This document shows, piece after piece, positions 41,051 through 48,377 of a DNA stretch of 64,000 bases (its first letter is position 1; each line of letters starts with the position of its first letter). Source of the DNA: Halorubellus sp. JP-L1 (GTDB taxonomy: Archaea > Halobacteriota > Halobacteria > Halobacteriales > Natrialbaceae). A program made the position numbers and the translations under genes. The notes under the pieces are model-generated. The model had not been told where the DNA came from and searched no databases. It saw only the letters and a list, made by a program, of their open reading frames with translations. The stretch spans positions 744,001-808,000 of the forward strand of contig NZ_JAAOIR010000002.1 of NCBI RefSeq assembly GCF_011440375.1, given 5' to 3'.

Positions 41051-41107
41051 CTACAGGAGGCAGTTTCGACCCGATGGTTTATGAACCACTCCGGCGAGGT
41101 TCCCGGT

Positions 41108-42004
41108 ATGCTCTCGCCGTACGCGAGCTTCGAGCTCCTGACGGTCGTCGTCGCGGGTCTCTGTGGCGTGCACGCGTACCGGACTCGCGACCTGCCGTTC
41201 TTCGGAACGGCCGTCGTCTACGGGGTCGTGCTGGAGAAGCTCGTCGTCCTCGGGTTCGAGGACTACACGTACCCGGCCGCGCGGTTCGTCGACGTCGCCG
41301 GCATTCCGCTCGCGATCGGGCTCGGGTGGAGCGTCGTCCTGTACGCGGGCTACGAGACCGCGCGCCGCTGGGAGATCGACCCGCCTGCTCGCGCGGCGTT
41401 CGTCGCGCTGTTCGTGCTGCACGTCGACCTCGCGCTCGACGCCGTCGCCATCCGCGTCCAGCCCGTCGGGTTCTGGACGTGGACGCCCGCCGGCGAGTAC
41501 TTCGGCGTGCCGCTCGGGAACTTCTTCGGGTGGTTCGCGGTCGGCTTCCTGTTCGTCGCCGTCTACGACGTCGCGCTCGGTCGCGCAGCGACCGCGGCGT
41601 GGTCCGACGGGGTGGACGAGGTCAGGGCCCGAGCAGTGGCTGCCGCGGTGACGCTCGTCGCCGCGTCCGCGCTCCTCTACGTCGCGATGTTCGCGTGGGA
41701 CGTCGTGACGCTCGAGTCGACGCTCCGGAAGGCGATCGTCCTCGGGTCCTGCATGGTCGCCGCTGGTATCGCCGTCGCGCGCTCGAACGCGTCGCTCCGC
41801 CAGCCCGCGACGCTCCCGTCGCTCGCGGTGTTCCTCACGCACGGCTACTTCCTCGCCGCGCTCCTCTGGCTCGGCGTCCACCGCACGGAGCCGTTCCTCC
41901 TCGCGATGAGTCTCGCGATGCTCGGCGTCGCCGCCGCCCTCCACGTCGCCCCCGTCGTCCTCGCCCGCGGGCGCTCGCCGGAGGCGACGCCCGAGACGCC
42001 CTGA
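41108..42004 (+). CDS. CruF-like carotenoid-biosynthesis membrane protein (DUF422 type)
   Basis: Integral membrane protein of 298 aa with about eight hydrophobic segments. The central block GVPLGNFFGWF, with nearby AGYETARRW and YTYP, resembles the CruF/DUF422 family, which hydrates the terminal double bonds of C50 carotenoids (bacterioruberin) in haloarchaea. Divergence is large enough that this could be a paralogue with another role, and no other carotenoid gene is near. I chose ATG 41108 because GTTTATG (about 41078-41084) sits about 27 nt before it as a TATA box; the longer frame would start inside the hairpin repeat. Confidence 0.65.
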   Translation: MLSPYASFELLTVVVAGLCGVHAYRTRDLPFFGTAVVYGVVLEKLVVLGFEDYTYPAARFVDVAGIPLAIGLGWSVVLYAGYETARRWEIDPPARAAFVALFVLHVDLALDAVAIRVQPVGFWTWTPAGEYFGVPLGNFFGWFAVGFLFVAVYDVALGRAATAAWSDGVDEVRARAVAAAVTLVAASALLYVAMFAWDVVTLESTLRKAIVLGSCMVAAGIAVARSNASLRQPATLPSLAVFLTHGYFLAALLWLGVHRTEPFLLAMSLAMLGVAAALHVAPVVLARGRSPEATPETP

Positions 42005-42046
42005 GCGATCGAGCGCACCCGGTCGACTCGAACGACCGACGAGCGG

Positions 42047-43300
42047 TCAGGCGAACGGTCGCTCGGCGATCGCGCGGTAGATTCGCGCACAGCGGTCGAG
42101 GACGGCGACGCTCGCGCTCTCCCCGGCGGTGTGGGCTTCGCCCGGTTCGGCGACGCCGCAGACGACGCAGGCGACGCCGGCGCGGTCGTCGAGCCACCCC
42201 GCGTCGGTCGCGTGCGGCTTGCTCACCAGTTCGGGCGTCGCGTCCTGCGAGTCGGCCGCCGCCGCGAGCACGGCGTCCGCGAACGCGTCGTCGCGACAGC
42301 GCATCGGCGGGAGGTCCTGGTCGACCGTCCACGTGACGCCGTCGACGGCCTCGACGCGCGAGACGGGCGCGCGCTCCCCGGGCACCGTCCGCTCGTCCAC
42401 CGTCACCGAACAGGAGTCGGGGACGACGTTCCACGCGCTCCCGCCGTCGATCTCCGTGACGACGACGCTCCCCGAGATCGTCTCGCCGGCGACGTCGACG
42501 CTCGGCCACTCGAGTTCGCGTAGGACGTCGACCGCATCCGTCGCGCGGTAGATGGCGTTCGCGCCGTCCTCGGGGACGCTCGCGTGCACCGAGGTTCCGT
42601 CGGCGGTGACGGTGACCGCTCGCCGGCCCTTGTGCGCGACCGCGACGTCGGTCGCGTCCGGCGTCGAGTACCCAGTCGACCCCTCGCCGACCACTGCCCA
42701 CTCGGGCGCGAACCCGTCCGCGATCGCCGCGCGAGCGCCGACGCCGCCCGCTTCCTCGCCGACGAACGACGCGAACGCGAGATCGCGCTCGGGTGCAGTG
42801 GAGTCAGTAAGGTCGGCGTCCCGGAACGCGAGCATCGTCGCCGCGACCGCGCCCTTCATGTCCGCCGTCCCGCGACCCCTGACGCGCTCGCCGTCCGCGC
42901 TCGATTCGAACGCGATGGTCCCGTCGGCCGCGACCTGCGAGTCGTCCGGCGGCACCACGTCGTGGTGGCCGACGAGCGCGAGCGTCGGCCGGTCGCGCGC
43001 GGTCACGTCCCCCGCGTCCGCGAGCTCGCGGTCGGTCTCCGCAGGTTCGCTCCCGGGCGTCCGACGCGCGAACACGTTCCCGTGATCGTCCCGCAGGACG
43101 TCGCCGGGGGCGTGCTCGCGGAGCCACGCCTCGATGCGGTCGCCCGCGACGGCCTCGGCGTCGTCGACGGGAACGGCGACGAGTTCGCGCGTCAACGCCA
43201 CGACCTCCGGGACCGCGTCGCGTTCGGGTGGCTCGTCGCGTTCGGGTGGCTCGTCGCGCCCGTCGCCGTCAGCGCCCACGTTCGAACTCGGATTCGTCAT
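42047..43300 (-). CDS. M20-family metallopeptidase/deacylase (ArgE/DapE type)
   Basis: Zinc-dependent aminoacylase or peptidase, 417 aa. Metal ligands and catalytic residues are recognised in LVGHHDVVPP (His), RGRGTADMKGAVAA (Asp), FVGEEAGGVG (catalytic and metal Glu) and a late GEAHTAGES (His). HKGRRAVTV starts the dimerisation domain. DapE, ArgE and carboxypeptidase G2 roles cannot be told apart here. The N-terminal 35 residues are acidic, with an in-frame 18-bp duplication encoding DEPPER twice. It is divergent from the DUF368 gene with a 60-bp shared promoter. Confidence 0.88.
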   Translation of the reverse strand: MTNPSSNVGADGDGRDEPPERDEPPERDAVPEVVALTRELVAVPVDDAEAVAGDRIEAWLREHAPGDVLRDDHGNVFARRTPGSEPAETDRELADAGDVTARDRPTLALVGHHDVVPPDDSQVAADGTIAFESSADGERVRGRGTADMKGAVAATMLAFRDADLTDSTAPERDLAFASFVGEEAGGVGARAAIADGFAPEWAVVGEGSTGYSTPDATDVAVAHKGRRAVTVTADGTSVHASVPEDGANAIYRATDAVDVLRELEWPSVDVAGETISGSVVVTEIDGGSAWNVVPDSCSVTVDERTVPGERAPVSRVEAVDGVTWTVDQDLPPMRCRDDAFADAVLAAAADSQDATPELVSKPHATDAGWLDDRAGVACVVCGVAEPGEAHTAGESASVAVLDRCARIYRAIAERPFA

Positions 43301-43360
43301 GGGCGAGACTGTGAGGCGACTCCACAAGAGGTTTCTCCGCGCTTTTCGAACCCGTGTGCA

Positions 43361-44356
43361 ATGACGGACGACGCCAACGGACTCTCTCTCCGCATGTTCC
43401 TCGTCGGACTCTGCATGGGGACCGCCGACGCCGTCCCCGGCGTCTCCGGCGGCACCATCGCACTCCTGGCCGGCATCTACGACCGTCTCATCGACGCCAT
43501 CACCGACCTGACGCCGGACGCCGCCGTTCGCGCGCTCCGCGCGGTCGCGAGCCTCGACGCGGGCGGCCTCTGGGCGGTCGTCGAGGACACCGACGCGCTC
43601 TTCTTGGGGACGCTCGCCGTCGGCATCTCCCTCGCGATCGTCGTCATCTCCCGCATCGTCCACTACGCCGAGGTCACCCACCCCGTCGCGCTGTTCGGGT
43701 TCTTCTTCGGGCTCATCTTCGCGAGCGCGCTCGTGCTCTCCCGCCAGATCAGTCTCGACACGCGCCGGCACGCGATCGCGGCCGTCGCCGGGTTCCTCGT
43801 CGCGTTCACGCTCTCGGGCGACGTCGAACTGCTCGCCGGTCACAACCTCGCACTCACGTTCTTCGCCGGCACGGTCGCCATCAGCGCCACCATCCTCCCC
43901 GGCATCTCGGGCGCGCTCATCCTCGTCGTCCTCGGACAGTACACGTACCTCACCGAGGCACTCTCCGGGTTCGTCGACGCCGCGCTCGCGCTCGCGACCG
44001 GCGGCGCGGTCGACCGCGTCCTCGACCCCGCCGCGACCGTCGTCGCGTTCCTCGCCGGCGCCGCCGTCGGCCTCCTCACGGTCGCGCGCCTCGTCGACCG
44101 CGCGCTCGAGGCCGACCGCCGGACCACCATGGCCTTCCTCGTCGCACTCGTCGCCGGCGCCCTCCGCGCGCCCGTCACCGAAGTCTCGCGGCGCGAGGGC
44201 CTCGCGTGGACGACCGACGTCCTCGCGCAGTTCGTCGCCGTCGCCGTCGTCGGCGCCGTCATCCTGTTCGCGCTCGACCGCTACGCCGTCGACATCGACG
44301 TCGACACCGGCGACCTCGACGACGTCGACGCGGACGTCGCCGGCCACGACCGCTGA
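43361..44356 (+). CDS. DUF368 polyprenyl-phosphate transporter-like protein
   Basis: Integral membrane protein of 331 aa and about nine to ten helices. It begins with the family signature GLCMGTADAVPGVSGGTIALLAGIYD and repeats a related motif in the second half, TILPGISGALILVVLGQY, the inverted-repeat glycine/proline loops of DUF368. Bacterial DUF368 (PopT) proteins recycle undecaprenyl phosphate across the membrane; an equivalent role with dolichol phosphate is inferred. Start ATG 43361 leaves the usual short N-terminus. The stop codon is inside a 31-bp tandem duplication. Confidence 0.85.
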   Translation: MTDDANGLSLRMFLVGLCMGTADAVPGVSGGTIALLAGIYDRLIDAITDLTPDAAVRALRAVASLDAGGLWAVVEDTDALFLGTLAVGISLAIVVISRIVHYAEVTHPVALFGFFFGLIFASALVLSRQISLDTRRHAIAAVAGFLVAFTLSGDVELLAGHNLALTFFAGTVAISATILPGISGALILVVLGQYTYLTEALSGFVDAALALATGGAVDRVLDPAATVVAFLAGAAVGLLTVARLVDRALEADRRTTMAFLVALVAGALRAPVTEVSRREGLAWTTDVLAQFVAVAVVGAVILFALDRYAVDIDVDTGDLDDVDADVAGHDR

Positions 44357-44398
44357 GCGCGCGACGGCAGCCGTCGACGACCACTGAACGCGCGACGC
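44347..44398 (+). repeat. 31-bp tandem duplication across the DUF368 stop codon
   Basis: ACGACCGCTGAGCGCGCGAC (from 44347) recurs as ACGACCACTGAACGCGCGAC (from 44378), 31 bp on, with two changes. Both copies contain a TGA; the first is the gene's stop codon. Confidence 0.8.
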
Positions 44399-44470
44399 CG
44401 GGGTGCTCGCCGGGCGCTCGCGCCCGCTCCCGGCCGCCGCGTCGGTCGTGGGAGCGACCAACAAACCACC

Positions 44471-44480
44471 CTTTTAAACG
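44471..44480 (+). promoter_or_regulatory. TATA box of the PINA-type ATPase gene
   Basis: CTTTTAAACG lies 22-31 nt before the ATG at 44502, in line with a leaderless transcript. Confidence 0.65.
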
Positions 44481-44501
44481 GCGAGGCCCGTAGAGTCGTG
44501 C

Positions 44502-46394
44502 ATGAACGTAGTCCCGGACACGAGCGTGGTCGTCGACGGCCGCGTGTCCGCGAAGGTCGACGACGGCACGTACGAGGGCGCGACCGTCATGGTCCCCGAG
44601 GCCGTCGTCGCCGAGCTCGAAGCGCAGGCCAACGCCGGCCACGACACCGGCTGGGCGGGCCTGGAGGAACTGCAGCGACTCGCCGAGCGCGCCGACGACG
44701 ACGTCATCAATCTGAAGTACGTCGGGGAGCGTCCCGACGACGTCGCCATCGACGCGGCGAGCGAGGGCGAGATCGACGCGCTCATCCGCGAGATCGCGGA
44801 GGACCGCGGCGCGACGTTCCTGACGAGCGACGTCGTCCAGGGCCAGGTCGCGACGGCCAAGGGCATCGACGTCGACGTCGTCTCCCCGGAGGTCGAGGAA
44901 CTCGGGACGCTCGCCATCGAGAACTACTTCGACGACGACACGATGAGCGTCCACCTCAAGGCGGGCGCGGTCCCGAAGGCAAAGCGCGGCGAGATCGGCG
45001 ACATGCACTACGTCCCGGTCGCGGACGACCCGCTCGACGAGGCGACGATGGACGAGTACGCGAACGAGGTCGTCAACGCCGCCAAGGAGGAGTCGGACGG
45101 GTTCCTCGAGCTCTCGAAGACGGGGATGGACATCGTGCAGTTCCGCGACTACCGGATCGCGGTCGCGCGCCCGCCGTTCGCGGACGGCATCGAGATCACG
45201 GCCGTCCGCCCGATCGCGCTCACGACCATCGAGGACTACGAGTTCGCGGACGAACTCACCGACCGCCTCCTCGAGCGCCAGCGCGGCGTCCTCATCTCCG
45301 GGAGCCCCGGTGCGGGGAAGTCGACGTTCGCGCAAGCCGTCGCGAACTACCTCGCAGAGCACGACTTCTCCGTGAAGACGATGGAGAAACCCCGCGACCT
45401 CCAGGTCGGGCCGGACATCACGCAGTACACGGAACTCGACGGGTCGATGGCGAACACCGCCGACTCGCTCCTGATGGTGCGGCCGGACTACACGATCTAC
45501 GACGAGGTCCGGAAGACCGACGACTTCGAGGTGTTCGCGGACATGCGACTCGCGGGCGTCGGCATGGTCGGCGTCGTGCACGCGACGCGCGCGATCGACG
45601 CGCTCCAGCGCCTCGTCGGCCGCGTCGAACTCGGGATGATCCCGCAGGTCGTCGACACGGTCGTCTACATCGAAGCCGGCGAAGTCGACACCGTGTACGA
45701 CGTCAAGACCGAGGTGAAGGTCCCGCACGGCCTCACCGAGGAGGACCTCGCGCGCCCCGTCATCACGATCAACGAGTTCGAGAGCGGCGAACCCAAGTAC
45801 GAGATCTACACGTTCAACCGGCAGGTCGTCACGGTCCCGCTGGAGGACGCCGGCGAGAGCAGCGACTCCGGCGTCGACCGCATCGCGAAGCAAGAGATCG
45901 AGCGCGAGATCCGCTCGATCGCTCGCGGCCACGTCAGCGTCCAGCTGAAGGGCCAGAACACGGCAGTCGTCTACGTCGACGACGACGACATCTCGAGCGT
46001 CATCGGGAAGGGCGGCGGCCGCATCCAGGACGTCGAGAACCGCCTCGGGATCGACATCGACGTCCGCACGCACGACGAGAACCCCCACTACGAGACTGGC
46101 GGGTCGAGCGGGTCGGCGAACGCGTCGAGCGGCTCCGCGAGCGCGTCGGGCGGGTCCGGCGGCGCCGAGGAGACCGGCCAGCTCGTCCAGCCGGAGATCA
46201 CGAGCCGACACGTCGTCATCCCGGTCGAGGGTCACACGGGCGAGACCGTCGAGGTGCGCGCTGGCAACGAGTACCTGTTCACGGCGACCGTCGGCCGCGG
46301 CGGCGAGGTCCAGGTGTCTCGGGGGAGCGGCATCGCGGAGGAGTTAGAGCGCGCCGTCGACCGGAAGGCGACCATCGCCGTCCACACGGCCTGA
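44502..46394 (+). CDS. PIN-ATPase-KH protein (PINA family)
   Basis: Three-part protein of 630 aa: N-terminal PIN nuclease-like domain (about 1-130, MNVVPDTSVVVDGR with the first acidic residue), a central PilT/VirB11-type secretion ATPase core (about 230-420, Walker A GSPGAGKST near 267-277), and a KH RNA/DNA-binding domain (VIGKGGGRIQDVENRLGIDI, about 505-530). A Gly/Ser-rich linker (535-560) leads to a small C-terminal beta domain. The Sulfolobus homologue PINA is a hexameric motor that drives Holliday-junction branch migration. Start is fixed by the TATA box at 44471. Confidence 0.9.
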   Translation: MNVVPDTSVVVDGRVSAKVDDGTYEGATVMVPEAVVAELEAQANAGHDTGWAGLEELQRLAERADDDVINLKYVGERPDDVAIDAASEGEIDALIREIAEDRGATFLTSDVVQGQVATAKGIDVDVVSPEVEELGTLAIENYFDDDTMSVHLKAGAVPKAKRGEIGDMHYVPVADDPLDEATMDEYANEVVNAAKEESDGFLELSKTGMDIVQFRDYRIAVARPPFADGIEITAVRPIALTTIEDYEFADELTDRLLERQRGVLISGSPGAGKSTFAQAVANYLAEHDFSVKTMEKPRDLQVGPDITQYTELDGSMANTADSLLMVRPDYTIYDEVRKTDDFEVFADMRLAGVGMVGVVHATRAIDALQRLVGRVELGMIPQVVDTVVYIEAGEVDTVYDVKTEVKVPHGLTEEDLARPVITINEFESGEPKYEIYTFNRQVVTVPLEDAGESSDSGVDRIAKQEIEREIRSIARGHVSVQLKGQNTAVVYVDDDDISSVIGKGGGRIQDVENRLGIDIDVRTHDENPHYETGGSSGSANASSGSASASGGSGGAEETGQLVQPEITSRHVVIPVEGHTGETVEVRAGNEYLFTATVGRGGEVQVSRGSGIAEELERAVDRKATIAVHTA

Positions 46395-46688
46395 CGCCGG
46401 TCGCAGGTGCGAGAACCGACCGGCTCGCTGGAGTGCTCCGTCCGGTTCGCTGGAACGGGTCGTTCGGTTCGCTGGACGGGTGCCCGGTCGACTCGCCGGG
46501 CCACTGGGCGTACTGTCGCCAGTAGGCGACGGCTTGGCCGCTCCTTCCAGTCGGGTACGGGGGGTCCGGGCCCCGACTGCTGACGGGTTTATCGAACTGC
46601 GAATCCGCGTGAATCCCGACCCGTTTTATCGACGTGCGAGCCGTAGGTCCCGGTCGGTCTCTCGAACCGAGGGGCCGACCGAATACCC

Positions 46689-47360
46689 ATGACTCGTCCA
46701 TCCACTTCCGCCGACGCGAGCGACGACGACGCGCGTATCGACGAAGCGACTGGCGACGACGCGACTGCCGACGAAACCAGTCCACGCCCGACGACCGCCG
46801 CCCTGTCGAGAGTGAGTCGCCGGTCGTTCGCGAAGGCGACCGGCGGCCTCGTCGGACTCGCGGCCGTCTCCGGACTCGGCGCGAGCCAGGAGGGGACCGA
46901 GACGGGTGGCGATCAGTCGGCCGGGATACGGATCGGGATGGTCTCGGCGACGAACGGGCCGAACTTCTACAGCGACCCCGTCCAGTGGGTCGAGGCCGGG
47001 AGCACCGTGACGTGGGAGCTCGTCCAGGGCGCGCACACCGCGACCGCGTACGCCGAGGCGAACGACCGCCCGCAGCGCGTGCCCGCGGACGCGACCGGCT
47101 GGGACAGCGGCCTCCTCGACGAGCGGGGCGCGACGTTCGAACGGACGTTCGAGGCCCCCGGCGTCTACGACTACTTCTGTCGTCCCCACGAGAGCCTCGG
47201 GATGGTCGGCAGGGTCGTGGTCGGAACGCCGGACCTCGCGAACGAACCGGCGCTCGCGGAGCCACAGGACTCGCTCCCGGACGCCGCCGCGGAGATGCTC
47301 GCGGCACTGAACGCGGTCACGACCGCGACGTTCGGGCGAGGCCAGGGCGCGGGCCAATAG
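46689..47360 (+). CDS. Halocyanin-like blue copper protein with Tat signal
   Basis: Exported cupredoxin, 223 aa. An unusually long, acidic N-terminal region (about 1-38) precedes the twin-arginine motif SRRSFAKATGG. The copper site is formed by the His in QGAHTATAY and by Cys, His and Met in YFCRPHESLGMVG, the C-x3-H-x4-M pattern of plastocyanin/halocyanin. It probably carries electrons at the membrane surface. The C-terminal 45 residues after the domain are Ala-rich with no motif. No lipobox is seen, unlike several halocyanins. A TATA-like GTTTTATCG lies about 60 nt before the ATG. Confidence 0.88.
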   Translation: MTRPSTSADASDDDARIDEATGDDATADETSPRPTTAALSRVSRRSFAKATGGLVGLAAVSGLGASQEGTETGGDQSAGIRIGMVSATNGPNFYSDPVQWVEAGSTVTWELVQGAHTATAYAEANDRPQRVPADATGWDSGLLDERGATFERTFEAPGVYDYFCRPHESLGMVGRVVVGTPDLANEPALAEPQDSLPDAAAEMLAALNAVTTATFGRGQGAGQ

Positions 47361-47527
47361 CGTCTCGCAGACTCTCCACACTGAACAGAGAACGCACTCG
47401 AACAGCCGTCGAGAGACGCGTCGCCAAGAGGACGAATGGACGAAGAACGGAGCGAACCGCGACGAGACCTCGCCGAAACCCGGCCCGAACCGACCCGGTT
47501 CGACTGAAGGCCGTCGACTATCGGTCG

Positions 47528-47815
47528 TTACTCCGCGCAGCAGGTCTCGACGTCGCCCTCGGCCTCGCCGCCGTCCGCGGCGATGGGTTCGCCCGTCAAC
47601 TCGTACAGGCTCTGGCGGGCGTCCGCGAAGTAGACGTCCTGACTGACGAGGTCGATGTCCTGCAGTCGCTCCAGGGCGTACCGGACCGTGCGCGCCGACA
47701 GCATCGACTCCTCGACTATCTGTTTCTGGGTGAGCGGGCCGTCGTATTCGAGTACCTTGTAGACGAGTTTCGCGCTCGGCGGTAGCTCGTCGAGGTCCTC
47801 CCCTGAGTCACTCAT
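47528..47815 (-). CDS. Winged-helix transcriptional regulator (TrmB/MarR-like, small)
   Basis: A 95-residue DNA-binding protein. A winged helix (about 10-75) includes GPLTQKQIVEESMLSARTVRYALERL as helix-turn-helix and DLVSQDVYFADARQSLYEL as wing. The short C-terminal tail is acidic and ends with a CC pair. Small regulators of this kind are abundant in haloarchaea. A near-perfect palindrome sits directly before the start codon, with TATA-like ATCTTTAAGA about 28 nt upstream on the minus strand, so autoregulation is likely. The divergent neighbour is the EMC6-like/ABCE1 pair. Confidence 0.82.
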   Translation of the reverse strand: MSDSGEDLDELPPSAKLVYKVLEYDGPLTQKQIVEESMLSARTVRYALERLQDIDLVSQDVYFADARQSLYELTGEPIAADGGEAEGDVETCCAE

Positions 47816-47832
47816 CGTTACGAATCGAAACG
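47816..47832 (-). promoter_or_regulatory. Palindromic operator candidate of the small HTH gene
   Basis: CGTT-N-CGA-N-TCG-N-AACG is symmetric at all 14 defined positions. It begins one base before the start codon of the minus-strand HTH gene and ends about 10 bp from its TATA element, over the expected transcription start. Confidence 0.6.
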
Positions 47833-47992
47833 CCCCTCGGTCTTAAAGATTGACCCGAACCGCGCCCGGGTCGCCCAACCGTCGAAGGCATCGCGCGCGA
47901 GTCGTCCGTCCGTCGAACGCGTCGTCGACGCGAGCCCGCACGTCGCGGTGGAGAGCGAACGCCTTTTGGGGCGACGACTCGGACCTACACGC

Positions 47993-48376
47993 ATGGCGAC
48001 AGAGACGCAGAGCCAACGACAAGCACACGTCCTCGCCGTGACGCGAACCGGCATCGCCGCGTTCCTCGGCGTCGCCGCTGCCTTCGGCTCGTGGTACGTG
48101 ACCCAGGACCTCCCGATGACGGAGGCCGCCATGGACCAGACGGCCCAGGTCATGGTCGCGGTCGCGATCCTCGTCCAGTACCCACTTCAGAAGGTATTGG
48201 GCATCCTGAAGGACGACTTCGGCGCGAAGGACTTCCTGTTCATCCTCTTCATCACGTTCGCGATGTGGTTCGTGACGTGGACCATCATCCTCACCTCCGG
48301 CGCGCACGCCGCCACCGAGGCGAACGAGGCGTTCGCGGTCGGAGCGAAGCACGCACTCGCGGCACTGGCGTACTGA
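47993..48376 (+). CDS. EMC6-like membrane protein
   Basis: A 127-residue three-helix membrane protein (about residues 20-42, 50-70 and 80-103) of the archaeal EMC6-like group. These are proposed relatives of the eukaryotic ER membrane complex subunit 6, which with EMC3/Oxa1-type insertases inserts membrane proteins. The segment DDFGAKDFLFILFITFAMWF is the most conserved. It ends one base before the ABCE1 start, so the two are translationally linked in one message. ATG 47993 is chosen over an upstream in-frame ATG because the family begins MATET. Confidence 0.8.
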   Translation: MATETQSQRQAHVLAVTRTGIAAFLGVAAAFGSWYVTQDLPMTEAAMDQTAQVMVAVAILVQYPLQKVLGILKDDFGAKDFLFILFITFAMWFVTWTIILTSGAHAATEANEAFAVGAKHALAALAY

Positions 48377-48377
48377 C

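Noticed and set aside
41048-41107. Start of the CruF-like gene at 41048 or 41081
   Set aside because: The first ATG is inside a repeat and the second overlaps the TATA element; 41108 fits promoter spacing and the family N-terminus.
42047-44464. 805-codon frame extending the M20 peptidase upstream through DUF368
   Set aside because: The part before 43300 is antisense to DUF368; the peptidase starts at 43300.
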